A stretch of 64,000 bases of DNA from VXLM01 sp965242665 (GTDB taxonomy: Bacteria > Chloroflexota > Dehalococcoidia > Lucifugimonadales > VXLM01). Within the stretch, counting starts at the first letter, position 1. Every line of letters begins with the position of its first letter. The notes under the pieces are model-generated. The model made no database searches and was not told where the DNA came from. It worked only from the letters and a program-made list of their open reading frames with translations. Below, one piece after another: positions 1-8,523 of this stretch. The translations under genes and the position numbers were made by a program. The DNA is taken from the NCBI GenBank assembly GCA_965242665.1, contig OZ251484.1, forward strand, positions 1,240,001-1,304,000, given 5' to 3'.

Positions 1-853
1 CGAGGTCGACGAACTCCCCGATCGGCATCTCGAACGGGATGAAGCCCCCGCCCGCCACGACCACATCGACGAGGGATGAGTCGATCCAGCGGGCGATGTC
101 GAGTCCGAGTCGTTCGCAGCGCTCGATGGTCGAGGGAACCCGCACCATCAGGTCGAGTCCCTTCCCGCGCTGCTGGCCGATCTCGTCCATGCGGCGGCGT
201 ATCTTGCCGACCATGTCGGTCATGAGATAGCGGTTGGAGTATGCCTCTTCGATATTGAAGTAGGTCGGGTGGCGGAAGAAGTCGAGCTCGACGCCGTCGA
301 CGTCCCAGCGTTCGACGGTCTCCAAGGCGATGGAGCTCATGTAGGCGCGCACCTGCGGGAGCGCGTAGTCCAACCCAGTGCCGACTCCCCATTCCATGCT
401 CGGTTCGGGCAGGCTCTTTCCTCGTCCGATGGTTAGTTCGGGGTGTTCGCGGCGCAGTCTGCCGTAGGCTGGGTCGTCTGGGGCGATGTCGTAGTGTTCG
501 TTCATACGGACGGAGGGGAGGAAGTCGATGCCGAGTCGATGGCATTGCTCGGCCATGATGGACATGGGGCCGCCGTGGTGGTCGATCAGGTGCTGGAGGT
601 TGCTGCCTCGGTTGCGCTGGCGTTGGTCGCCTTGGTGTTTGTAGGCCTGGGACGTGCGCTCCCCGATGTTGGTTTCATAGTCGTAGACGTCGTGGCCGCC
701 GACGGAGTAGAGCCAGCCGTCGACTGGGGAGCCGTCGTGCGGAGCTATCATGTCCGACCACATGATGTCTGGAGTGAGCGGCGGGTCGGTCTCCGCCATA
801 ATCCAGGCATCGTCGTTATCGTAGACTCGTCGTACTTTTCCGCTGCGCGGCAT
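1..853 (-). CDS. Glycoside-hydrolase-like TIM-barrel protein (partial, runs off left edge)
   Basis: An open minus-strand frame begins at an ATG (complement of 851-853) and has no stop before the window edge, so only the N-terminal 284 codons are visible. The translation starts MPRSGKVRRVYDNDDAWIM and later carries GVELDFFRHPTYF followed by RRMDEIGQQRGKGLDLMVRV. This pattern (acidic residues at a strand end, VDGVELDF, then a long helix) resembles the GHL10/family-10-like or DUF4985-type glycosyl hydrolases that act on unknown polysaccharides. No signal peptide is evident, so it is probably cytoplasmic. It is followed on the same strand, across a 103-bp gap (854-956) with nothing recognisable, by an ABC ATPase transcribed towards it. 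The exact substrate cannot be told from the sequence. Confidence 0.65.
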   Translation of the reverse strand, partial: MPRSGKVRRVYDNDDAWIMAETDPPLTPDIMWSDMIAPHDGSPVDGWLYSVGGHDVYDYETNIGERTSQAYKHQGDQRQRNRGSNLQHLIDHHGGPMSIMAEQCHRLGIDFLPSVRMNEHYDIAPDDPAYGRLRREHPELTIGRGKSLPEPSMEWGVGTGLDYALPQVRAYMSSIALETVERWDVDGVELDFFRHPTYFNIEEAYSNRYLMTDMVGKIRRRMDEIGQQRGKGLDLMVRVPSTIERCERLGLDIARWIDSSLVDVVVAGGGFIPFEMPIGEFVDL

Positions 854-956
854 TTGGGGGTTGTGTCTCCTCGTGGATTTTGGGGCGCTGTCGTGCTGTG
901 CAGTGGCGCCGTTCGTCAGGATATGGGAGGGGCGCGCCGCTGGACGGGGGAGGAAG

Positions 957-1922
957 TTAGCGGTACCTCATACTCATCAGCTGCTTCATCTGCGCCTGCT
1001 CGTCGACCTCTTCGTCGCGGATTTCTCGTCCGGTGAGATGGAGGAAGACGTCGTCCAAGGTGGGTCTGCGGAGGCCGATCGACTGGATTTTGCCTTCGAA
1101 GCTGCGCACGAACTTGGGCAGGAATTCTTCGCCGTTTGGAACGCGGACTGTGATGGCGCCGTCTCTGATTTCTGGTTCGAGGGAGTGCACGGCGCGCAAT
1201 TCAACGGCAGCCTGTTCGACGTCGTCGGCTCGGAGGGTTAGCATGTCGCCGCCGATCTGGTCTTTGAGGTTGTTTGGGGTGTCGAGGGCGACGATTTGGC
1301 CGCGGTCGATGACGGCGATGCGGTCGCAGTTCTCGGCCTCGTCCATGTAGTGGGTGGTAAGGAAGATGGTGAGTTCTTCTCTTTGCCGCAGGTCGAGGAT
1401 GTATTCCCAGATGCGGTTGCGGGTTTGGGGGTCGAGCCCTAGGGTGGGTTCGTCGAGGAAGAGCACGCGCGGCAAGTGGACGAGTCCGCGGGCGATTTCG
1501 AGCCGCCGCTTCATGCCGCCCGAGTAGGTTCGGATGCGCGCTTTGCGGCGTTCCCAGAGCTCCATGAGGGTCATGAGTTCTCGCGAGCGTTCTTCTCGGA
1601 CGGCCTTTGGGACGCCGTAGGCGAGGGCGTGGAACATGATATTTTGTTCTGCGGTCAGATAGTCGTCGAGGGTGGTTTCTTGGAACACGAGTCCGATGGA
1701 TCGTCTGACGGCGTTCGTTTCGGCGACGATGTCGTGTCCGTTGACTTCGGCATGTCCGCGGCTTGGCTTGACGAGGGTGCAGAGCATGTTGATGGTCGTC
1801 GTCTTGCCGGCGCCGTTCGGTCCGAGAAAGCCAAATACTTCTCCGGCTCGAACGTCGAAGGACACGTCTTTTACCGCATCGAGCGGGCCGAAGCTCTTGG
1901 CGAGGTTGCGGACGGTAATCAT
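957..1922 (-). CDS. ABC-2 type transporter ATP-binding protein (DrrA-like)
   Basis: This 321-residue nucleotide-binding subunit would power an ABC-2 exporter of the daunorubicin-resistance (DrrA/CcmA) class at the cytoplasmic face of the membrane. Walker A GPNGAGKTT is at about residues 34-42, the Q-loop Gln at 81, the signature YSGGMKRRLEIARG from about 133, and Walker B VLFLDEPTLGLD at 153-164. The C-terminal 100 residues match the DrrA-type extension (LRRPTLDDVFLHLTGREIRDEE). The ATG at 1920-1922 fits the family start. No permease lies next to it in the window, so the partner is either beyond the neighbouring hydrolase gene or elsewhere. Not likely to be the cytochrome-maturation CcmA, because the ccm genes are 20 kb away and the DrrA-type tail is present. 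Confidence 0.88.
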   Translation of the reverse strand: MITVRNLAKSFGPLDAVKDVSFDVRAGEVFGFLGPNGAGKTTTINMLCTLVKPSRGHAEVNGHDIVAETNAVRRSIGLVFQETTLDDYLTAEQNIMFHALAYGVPKAVREERSRELMTLMELWERRKARIRTYSGGMKRRLEIARGLVHLPRVLFLDEPTLGLDPQTRNRIWEYILDLRQREELTIFLTTHYMDEAENCDRIAVIDRGQIVALDTPNNLKDQIGGDMLTLRADDVEQAAVELRAVHSLEPEIRDGAITVRVPNGEEFLPKFVRSFEGKIQSIGLRRPTLDDVFLHLTGREIRDEEVDEQAQMKQLMSMRYR

Positions 1923-1945
1923 TTTGTACGGTTTTCGGTTGGGAT

Positions 1946-1954
1946 TGATATAAT
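1946..1954 (+). promoter_or_regulatory. Extended -10 promoter for the small gene at 1999
   Basis: TGATATAAT is a perfect extended -10 (TGn plus TATAAT at 1949-1954). A weak -35-like TTGTAC at 1924-1929 sits 19 bp upstream. Transcription would begin near 1961, placing the small plus-strand gene's ribosome site (AAGGGGG, 1985-1991) and ATG (1999) just downstream. It lies in the divergent gap with the ABC ATPase gene. Confidence 0.55.
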
Positions 1955-1998
1955 CTCCGCGGCTACTGTGAGGTTATCACATTCAAGGGGGCGTGGAC

Positions 1999-2265
1999 AT
2001 GTGCGATCTTGGGTTTACCGTAAAGGGCGAGACGGGCAGTCGGCGTGTGGAGATGGAATGCGAGCATCAGAACGGTCTCGTGTACGCGGTGCGCGCCGAA
2101 AACAACTGGGTCTGCTCCGACGACCTCTTGCATGTACATTCTTTGGCTGGGTTCTTCAGGGAGTTGACGGACATGGAGGACGAGCGCGTGGAAGAAATCA
2201 TGCAACGGTGGGGAATCTACTATCGGACGCGCCCGCTCGCCGAGCAGGGAAGCGGGGAGCAGTAG
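1999..2265 (+). CDS. Small hypothetical protein (88 aa)
   Basis: Not recognised. The start at 1999 is chosen because AAGGGGG (1985-1991) is correctly spaced and an extended -10 promoter lies about 45 bp upstream; a GTG six bases earlier is the alternative. The product (MCDLGFTVKGETGSRRVEME...) is acidic, soluble and without a signal peptide or membrane segment. It has three cysteines (C2, the C of MECEH, the C of VCSDD) that could bind metal but form no classic motif. The C-terminal half (HSLAGFFRELTDMEDERVEEIMQRW) should be helical. It stands alone between the divergent ABC gene and the following membrane-protein gene. Confidence 0.55.
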   Translation: MCDLGFTVKGETGSRRVEMECEHQNGLVYAVRAENNWVCSDDLLHVHSLAGFFRELTDMEDERVEEIMQRWGIYYRTRPLAEQGSGEQ

Positions 2266-2321
2266 GGGCGTTCGACGGGGTGTGAGGGGAGAGGAAATTA
2301 TGGGTTCGTTCCGTATTGGCG

Positions 2322-4598
2322 ATGAGTAGCCGGATGCCTGAACTACGCGTATCCGCCGCCGTGAGCAAGTTGACGGCATGGATACGTTCGGCGGACGAGG
2401 ACGCGGGCGAACTGCCGGTGTTGCATCGGCTGGCGATCATCTATCTGATGTTGCCCGTGGTCATCTGGCTTGCGGGATGGTTCGAGTGGTGGCTCGGCGT
2501 CCCGGCCGCGGTCCTGCTGGCGCTGGCATTTGGACAAGCGTTGTCGGGTTCGTGGCGTGCGCGGCCGCGCACGGCCGCGGTCGCAGTCCTCGTGGTCGCC
2601 GCCTGCTGGGTGATGACGACCGGCGCGGGCGGGGTGTTCGACACCAGCTTGGTAGACTGGTTGGGCCACCGCACGAGGCTGCTCGAACTCGGCCGCCATC
2701 CCTGGCCGACGTTCTTGCCGGAACCGCTGGCCGCCTACGCGCCGGACAGCGCCTCTCCGTTCCCGCTCCTGCGCTACTATCTCGGATACTACATGACGCC
2801 GGGGCTGGCCGCGCACTGGTTTGGGCCGGCCGTTTTGAACTGGGCGGTGCCCCTGTGGACGTGGATCGGAGTCGCGCTCATCTTGCTCATGTTCACCCGC
2901 GGGCAGCGGGGATGGAGCACGGTCTTGGCAGTGCTGATCTTCATATTCTTCAGCGGAATGGACATCTTGCGGGTGATATTGATGGAGGGATGGGGCTGGA
3001 TCGATCTGCGGATCGAATGGGATAGACTGCCCGGCATTGACTTAGGAACAGGGCACCTCGATGCCTCGGTCGTGCCTATCAAAGCCCTATCGAACATGAC
3101 ATCCCTGCTATGGAATCCCCAGCACCTCATCCCCGCAGGGTTGTACACCCTCTTGATGCTGCAACTGCGCGGGCATCGGCGATTCCTCGCGGTGAGCGCC
3201 GTCCTGCTGGCGGCGGCGCCGTTCTGGTCTCCATTCACCGCCGTGGGGCTGCTGCCGCTGATCGCAGCGCTGCTCTGGGAGAACGGCGCCCGCCCATTCC
3301 TGCGGTGGCCAAACCTGCTGCTGGCTGTTCCGCTCGCCGCACTCATCGCGTTGTATCAGACCAGCGGCCCGACGGACTTCCCGAACGGGTGGATATGGGA
3401 GCGGTACGAATGGTCGCTGCTTGTGCGGTGGATGCCGGTGTTCTTCTTCTCCGAGTTCCTGCTGCTCGGCGTTCTGCTATGGGTCTTGCGCCCAGACCTC
3501 CGACGGGAACCCTTCTTCATCGCAAGCATGGCGACCCTGTGCATCCTGCCCCTGTACTACTACCCAGAGTACAACAATCTACAAATGCGGGGGGCACTGG
3601 CCTCCCTCCTGCTGCTGTGCTGGTACTGTACGGAGACGCTCGTCGGAAGCGCGGGGACGAACGTGCGGGGGGGGGTATTCCGGATCGGCGTCGCATGTTT
3701 GGCGGCGATTCTAGCCATCGGCTCCGTCACAGCGATCGTCGAATTGACACGCTCCACGAGAGACGACGGGGTGTTCAAATTCGAGCAGGCCGACTATACA
3801 CTCTTGTCCGACCTCCCGCCGAGATGGCAACTGGAAAATACTGCCTACGACATCCCGAATGCGCTGCGGCTGCTGTTGGACGAGGACGAACTTGTTCCTC
3901 TAGGACGCGAACGCGGCGAGCTGGTCATCCGCTCCGAATTCGACGTCTATATCGAGGAGGATAATCTGGTATTGGTGAAGGAGCATTGTAGCAGAGACGA
4001 CCTTGCAGACCGGTTCTTCTTGTACACGGTTCCAGTCGACCCTGCCAACCTTCCGGTCGATATGCGGATCCTGGGGTTCGACTATTCTCGCTCTTGGCGA
4101 GGCTACTGGACTCGGATGATCGAGGGAACTTGCATCGTTCGCTTGTCAATGCCGGAATACGCGGTCGCTGGGTTCAGAGTGGGGCAGTGGGTGCAAGGCG
4201 ACGGCGCGGATTGGGAAGCGGACTACAACTTCGAGGTCGATGTCGACCGCACGTACCAGTCTCTCACCGCCGGTGAGGCAGTCGTCCGCTCCGAATTCGA
4301 CGTATACTTGACGGGGGATCGGCTGACATACATCAAAGAGCCGTGTGAGCCGGCAGACGCAACGTCGATCTTCTTCCTGCATGTCTTCCCCGTCGACCGT
4401 GCGGATCTTCCAAGGAGCCGCAGGCAGCACGGCTTCGATAACCTCGACTTCACTTTCTCGCAGCATGGGTTCTTGTACGGCGGGGATCGGTGCGTCGTCA
4501 GCCGCGTCCTGCCGGATTACGAGGCCGCCAAGGTCAGAACCGGGCAGTATGTCGGAGTGAGACGGGTATGGTCGGAGGAATTCTCGGTCGCCGAGTAG
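2322..4598 (+). CDS. Polytopic membrane protein with two C-terminal repeat domains (paralog 1)
   Basis: About 758 residues. The N-terminal ~470 residues contain roughly ten or more hydrophobic segments (for example IIYLMLPVVIWLAGWFEWW and LAVLIFIFFSGMDILRVILM), an arrangement reminiscent of GT-C-type or DUF2298-like membrane glycosyltransferases, though I cannot assign a family. The C-terminal ~270 residues are soluble and contain two copies of a module beginning RSEFDVY, with conserved VKE.C/IKEPC, FFL and PVDPANLP/PVDRADLP motifs; they would face the outside. An ATG at 2334 (MPELRVS) is an equally good start and matches where similarity with the downstream paralog begins. A run of nine Gs lies inside the gene at 3667-3675. 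Function unknown; the neighbour at 4698 is a clear tandem duplicate. Confidence 0.8.
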   Translation: MSSRMPELRVSAAVSKLTAWIRSADEDAGELPVLHRLAIIYLMLPVVIWLAGWFEWWLGVPAAVLLALAFGQALSGSWRARPRTAAVAVLVVAACWVMTTGAGGVFDTSLVDWLGHRTRLLELGRHPWPTFLPEPLAAYAPDSASPFPLLRYYLGYYMTPGLAAHWFGPAVLNWAVPLWTWIGVALILLMFTRGQRGWSTVLAVLIFIFFSGMDILRVILMEGWGWIDLRIEWDRLPGIDLGTGHLDASVVPIKALSNMTSLLWNPQHLIPAGLYTLLMLQLRGHRRFLAVSAVLLAAAPFWSPFTAVGLLPLIAALLWENGARPFLRWPNLLLAVPLAALIALYQTSGPTDFPNGWIWERYEWSLLVRWMPVFFFSEFLLLGVLLWVLRPDLRREPFFIASMATLCILPLYYYPEYNNLQMRGALASLLLLCWYCTETLVGSAGTNVRGGVFRIGVACLAAILAIGSVTAIVELTRSTRDDGVFKFEQADYTLLSDLPPRWQLENTAYDIPNALRLLLDEDELVPLGRERGELVIRSEFDVYIEEDNLVLVKEHCSRDDLADRFFLYTVPVDPANLPVDMRILGFDYSRSWRGYWTRMIEGTCIVRLSMPEYAVAGFRVGQWVQGDGADWEADYNFEVDVDRTYQSLTAGEAVVRSEFDVYLTGDRLTYIKEPCEPADATSIFFLHVFPVDRADLPRSRRQHGFDNLDFTFSQHGFLYGGDRCVVSRVLPDYEAAKVRTGQYVGVRRVWSEEFSVAE
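3667..3675. repeat. G9 homopolymer inside coding sequence
   Basis: Nine consecutive Gs encode the RGGV step of the paralog-1 membrane protein. The corresponding site in the paralog at 4698 has no such run. Slippage here would truncate the protein between its membrane part and its C-terminal repeat domains. Confidence 0.6.
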
Positions 4599-4697
4599 CC
4601 AGATGCGGCGGGTCGTCGCTCCGGGCGGGACGCGCCTGCGAAGTCGCCGCCGGGGGAGCGACGGGAGATGTGGGCACTTCGTCGGCTCACGTAGACT

Positions 4698-7034
4698 ATG
4701 AGCAATAGAGGCCAATCGGGGATGGCAAGACATTTCAACAGAGTGGCGAGCGGCCGGATGACGGCGCTGCGGGTATCTCCCGTCATGAGCAAGCTGGGGG
4801 CGTGGATACGGCCTGTGGACGACGCGCGCGAACTGCCCTTGGTGCATCGGCTGGCGATCATCTACCTCATGCTGCCCTTGTCGATCTGGCTCGTGGGATG
4901 GTTCGAGTGGTGGCTCGGCATCCCGTGCGTGATTCTGCTGGCCGCAGCCTCTTGGCAGGCGCTGAGCGGCTCGTGGCGGGCGAAGCCGCGTGCAGCCGCG
5001 GTCGCAGTCATCGTCGTTGCGGTCTGCTGGGCGATGTCGACAGCTGCCGGCGGCGTGCTCGACTTCCAAAACGGAGACTGGTTGAAGCACCGCACGACTC
5101 TGCTGGATCTGGGACGCTATCCCTGGCCAACGTTCCTGCAAAGCCCTCTCAGCGTGTACACCGCAAACGAGGTCTATTCACCTCCTCTCCTGCGCTATTA
5201 TCTCGGCTACTACATGACGCCTGGTCTTGCCGCGCACTGGATTGGGGCGGCCGCCTTGAACTGGGCGGTGCCTCTCTGGACGTGCATTGGCGCAGCGCTC
5301 ATGCTGCTCATGTTCACGCGCGAGCGGCGGGGATGGAGCGCAGCCATGGCTGCGCTGATATTCATCCTCTTTAGCGGCATGGACTTCGCGCGCGTAGTAT
5401 TGCTCGGAGTGTGGGATTGGATCCATCCGCCTATCGACTGGAGTTGGTGGCTCCGCATCAGCGTGGGAGCAGAGCACTTCGAGAGTGGACGAGTGGTCCT
5501 TCCCGTGCTATCCAACATGACCAACTTGATGTGGGTTCCGCAGCACTTCATCTCCGCTGGGCTGTGTACCTTGTCGATGATCCAACTGCGGGGGAATCAG
5601 CGTTTCCTCTCGGTGAGCGGAGTCGTGCTGGCCGGCGCGCTGTTCTGGTCTCCATTCGTCGCTATCGGTCTGTTGCCGCTGGCCGTGGCGCTGTTCTGGG
5701 GAAACGGCGTCCGTCCATTCCTCCGATGGCCAAATCTTCTGCTCGCCGCTCCTCTTTCTGCACTCATCGTGTCGTACCTGACCAGCGGCTCGACCGACTT
5801 CCCAAGCGGGTGGATATGGGAACGGTACGAGTGGACGCTGCTGGCGTGGTGGATGCCCATGATCTATCTGACGGAGTTTCTGCTCCTGCTGATTCTGGTG
5901 TGGGCGCTGCGGCCCGACCTCCGGCGGGAACCCTTCTTCATCGCGTGCGCCGCAAGCCTGATTCTCCTGCCTCTGTACTACATCGCCAACAACAACGTCC
6001 TCCTCCCCCGTGCGTCCCTGCCGTCCCTCTTGCTGCTGTGCTGGTACTGTGCGGAGATCATTGCGGCGCGGGGTCTCAGCGGCCTCAGAAGAATACATGT
6101 GCGGCGATGGTATTCCGCAGGTATCGCGTGCGTCGTCGTGATCCTGGCCATTGGCTCCATCACCGCGTTCGTCGAATTGGCGCGCGGCGCGAGAAATGCC
6201 GGGGTGTTCCGATTCGAGAATTCGGAATATACGACGCTGCTCCACCTGCCAAGGTCTTGGCAGAAGGAAAACACCGGCTACGACATCCCGAACGCGCTGC
6301 GGCTGCTGTTGGACGAAGACGAGCTTGTTCCCCTAGAACGCGAAAGGGGAGAATTGATCATGCGTTCCGCGTTCGACGTGTATCTCGAAGAGGATGGTCT
6401 TGTCCTGGTGAAGGAGGTTTGCAGCAGGGATGACCTGGACAACCGGTTCTTCCTGCACACGGTCCCGGTCGACCCCGCCAATCTTCCGGTCGATAGGCAG
6501 CCGCTCGGTTTCGACTATTCTCGCGATTGGCCGGTGTACCAGTCCCGTATCATCGGTGAGGGGCCCTGTGTCTTGAATTTGCCGCTGCCGCAGTATGCAG
6601 TCGCAGGATTCCGAGTCGGCCAGCGCGCCCAGGACGGCAGCGTGGATTGGGAAGTGGAGTACAATTTCGAGCCGGACTTCGACGGTCTATACGCTTCCTT
6701 GACCTCCGGAGAGCCGTCCGTCCGCGCCAAGTTCAACGTTTACCTCGACGGCAATAGACTGACGTACGCCAAAGCGCCATGCATGTCTGTCGACGAGGGT
6801 CTCCGATTCTTCCTGCACGTCTTCCCTGTCGACGACGCGGATCTTCCAGGCGACCGGCGTCGGTACGGATTCCACAACCTTGACTTTGACTTCTCCGAGG
6901 TGGGATTCTTGCACGACCGGCGGTGCGCGGCCGTTCGCTTTCTGCCAAACTACGAGATTGCCAAGGTCGTAACTGGGCAGTTCACCGGCAGAGGACGGGT
7001 ATGGTCGGAGGAATTTTCGGTCGCTGGTGAATAA
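4698..7034 (+). CDS. Polytopic membrane protein with two C-terminal repeat domains (paralog 2)
   Basis: A tandem duplicate of the preceding gene: the two translations align along their whole length from MTALRVSPVMSKLGAWIR (4758) against MPELRVSAAVSKLTAWIR, with most transmembrane segments and the YYLGYYMTPGLAAHW motif conserved. The C-terminus again has two copies of the RSAFDVY / RAKFNVY module with PVDPANLP and PVDDADLP signatures. The ATG at 4698 gives 778 residues; the ATG at 4758 is where paralog similarity begins and is a good alternative. The roughly 100-bp gap between paralogs has no terminator-like hairpin, so they may be co-transcribed. No function can be assigned; a membrane glycosyltransferase-like or surface-assembly role is a guess from topology. 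Confidence 0.8.
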   Translation: MSNRGQSGMARHFNRVASGRMTALRVSPVMSKLGAWIRPVDDARELPLVHRLAIIYLMLPLSIWLVGWFEWWLGIPCVILLAAASWQALSGSWRAKPRAAAVAVIVVAVCWAMSTAAGGVLDFQNGDWLKHRTTLLDLGRYPWPTFLQSPLSVYTANEVYSPPLLRYYLGYYMTPGLAAHWIGAAALNWAVPLWTCIGAALMLLMFTRERRGWSAAMAALIFILFSGMDFARVVLLGVWDWIHPPIDWSWWLRISVGAEHFESGRVVLPVLSNMTNLMWVPQHFISAGLCTLSMIQLRGNQRFLSVSGVVLAGALFWSPFVAIGLLPLAVALFWGNGVRPFLRWPNLLLAAPLSALIVSYLTSGSTDFPSGWIWERYEWTLLAWWMPMIYLTEFLLLLILVWALRPDLRREPFFIACAASLILLPLYYIANNNVLLPRASLPSLLLLCWYCAEIIAARGLSGLRRIHVRRWYSAGIACVVVILAIGSITAFVELARGARNAGVFRFENSEYTTLLHLPRSWQKENTGYDIPNALRLLLDEDELVPLERERGELIMRSAFDVYLEEDGLVLVKEVCSRDDLDNRFFLHTVPVDPANLPVDRQPLGFDYSRDWPVYQSRIIGEGPCVLNLPLPQYAVAGFRVGQRAQDGSVDWEVEYNFEPDFDGLYASLTSGEPSVRAKFNVYLDGNRLTYAKAPCMSVDEGLRFFLHVFPVDDADLPGDRRRYGFHNLDFDFSEVGFLHDRRCAAVRFLPNYEIAKVVTGQFTGRGRVWSEEFSVAGE

Positions 7035-7120
7035 TCGGATGCGGCGAGTAGCATGGTATTGGGGCCGGGTGGGGGATTCGAGCGGGCGCATGAGCAGCAT
7101 CTAGGAAAGGAGAGTAGATG

Positions 7121-7981
7121 ATGTCCGAAGTGGAAATCGCGTTCATCGGGGGGTCGGGGCTGTACGCCGCCGATGGGTTGGCGGACACCCGGGAGGTGAC
7201 TCCGGACACGCCGTTTGGCCCGCCTAGCGACGCCATCACGGTCGGGAGCATGAGAGGACGCCGTGTCGCCTTCTTGGCACGGCACGGCAGGGGGCACCAA
7301 CATCTCCCGTCGGAGGTACCCTTCAGAGCGAATATCTACGCTCTGAAGTCCATGGGCGTAAAGCAGGTGGTGTCGATCAGCGCAGTTGGAAGTCTGCGCG
7401 AGGGGATCGCGCCATTGGATATGGTGGTTCCGGATCAGTTGATCGACCGAACTCGGAACCGGGTGAGCACGTTCTTCGGCGCGGGTGTGGCGGCGCACGT
7501 TGGGTTCGCGGATCCGTTTTGTGGAGATCTTCGGAGGGCTATCGTGGAGACCGCGGCGAAAAGTCCGGCCCGGGTTCACGACGGGGGGACGTATGTCGTC
7601 ATAGAGGGTCCGCAGTTTTCCACCCGGGCGGAGTCCGAGTTGTATCGGTCGTGGGGGGCCGGGATCATTGGGATGACCGCCTTGCCAGAGGCCAAGCTGG
7701 CGCGAGAGGCGGAGATGTGCTATGCGACGCTGGCGTTGGTGACGGACTACGATGTCTGGCATCGGACGGAGGCGGAAGTATCGGTTGATCTCGTTGTGGC
7801 GAACTTGAGGAGGAACGTGGAGAACACCCTTGCGCTACTGCCTTCGCTGTCGGATAGGATGCCCCGTTCTCCGGTCTGCGGGTGTCAATCGGCGCTGGAA
7901 CGCGCTATAATAACCAATCGCGGTCAGATCACGGATGAGGCAAGGGCCAGACTGGCCGCGGTCATCGGAAAATACTTGTAG
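7121..7981 (+). CDS. mtnP: S-methyl-5'-thioadenosine phosphorylase
   Basis: Phosphorolysis of methylthioadenosine to adenine and 5-methylthioribose-1-phosphate, the first step of methionine salvage, in the cytoplasm. The 286-residue protein is of normal length. Visible motifs are IGGSGLY near the N-terminus (phosphate-binding loop), RHGRGHQHLPSEVPFRAN, ISAVGSLREG, and the substrate pocket GPQFSTRAE followed by GMTALPEAKLARE and VTDYDVW. AGGAGAG(T) lies about 10 bp before the ATG at 7121. It opens a plus-strand cluster of S-adenosylmethionine metabolism (PfkB kinase, ahcY and metK follow), which supports MTA rather than inosine as the substrate. Confidence 0.93.
   Translation: MSEVEIAFIGGSGLYAADGLADTREVTPDTPFGPPSDAITVGSMRGRRVAFLARHGRGHQHLPSEVPFRANIYALKSMGVKQVVSISAVGSLREGIAPLDMVVPDQLIDRTRNRVSTFFGAGVAAHVGFADPFCGDLRRAIVETAAKSPARVHDGGTYVVIEGPQFSTRAESELYRSWGAGIIGMTALPEAKLAREAEMCYATLALVTDYDVWHRTEAEVSVDLVVANLRRNVENTLALLPSLSDRMPRSPVCGCQSALERAIITNRGQITDEARARLAAVIGKYL
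7906..7911 (+). promoter_or_regulatory. Possible internal -10 (TATAAT) before the rhodanese gene
   Basis: TATAAT lies within the 3' end of mtnP, 17 bp after TGTCAA, a poor -35. It could give the rhodanese/PfkB/ahcY genes an extra promoter. It may be a chance match. Confidence 0.3.
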
Positions 7982-8024
7982 CAGTGAGTTGGACGCAAGG
8001 GCTGCGTTCGGAGGTGTAGCACTG

Positions 8025-8378
8025 ATGCCCAGGCGAGAGGCGAATGAGCCATATTACCGGCTGACCTTATCGGAGGCGGCCAAGATGTACGAGGATGAAG
8101 ACGCAGTCGTCGTAGACGTGCGCAGAGAGGACGAGTATGCGTCGGGGCATGTCGCTGGCGCGTTGGCGATTCCCGTCGACGATCTCTTGACTCGGATCGA
8201 TGAGTTGCCGGCAGACAAGAAGATTCTCTTCATCTGCGCGCAGGGGGTACGCAGCGGGCTGGCAGCCGAGATGGCCGGCGCGATGGGTATGGACACGGAG
8301 AAGTTGTACAATATCGAGGAGGGCACCCCCGCGTGGATAGAGCGAGGTCTTCCAACGAGCTACGGGGCAGACGAATAG
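8025..8378 (+). CDS. Rhodanese-like domain protein
   Basis: A 117-residue single-domain rhodanese (sulfurtransferase). The ATG at 8025 is preferred over upstream in-frame codons because GGAGG (8010-8014) sits 10 bp before it and the protein then begins close to the domain. Motifs: DVRREDEYASGHVAGALAIPV, the active-site loop CAQGVRSG with the catalytic Cys, and the closing GTPAWIERGLP. The loop CAQGVR differs from the common CRSGxR but keeps the Cys and the Arg six residues on. It probably carries persulfide sulfur in the cytoplasm; its place in a SAM/homocysteine cluster suggests a link with sulfur amino-acid metabolism, but the acceptor is unknown. Confidence 0.88.
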   Translation: MPRREANEPYYRLTLSEAAKMYEDEDAVVVDVRREDEYASGHVAGALAIPVDDLLTRIDELPADKKILFICAQGVRSGLAAEMAGAMGMDTEKLYNIEEGTPAWIERGLPTSYGADE

Positions 8379-8523
8379 CGAGGTTCGGACGGGAAGGGTT
8401 CGATAGATGGGATTGGATGAACAAGAGCAAGCGCGGTGCTTGGAGAAGGCGTCGCAAGCATATCGAATATCTCAAGGCGCTCGGCCGCGCGGATCTGCAA
8501 GGGGCGAGCGAACGTAATATCGG

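Noticed and set aside
957..1922. ABC ATPase as CcmA of the cytochrome c maturation system
   Set aside because: It has a DrrA-type C-terminal extension and is 20 kb from the ccm genes.
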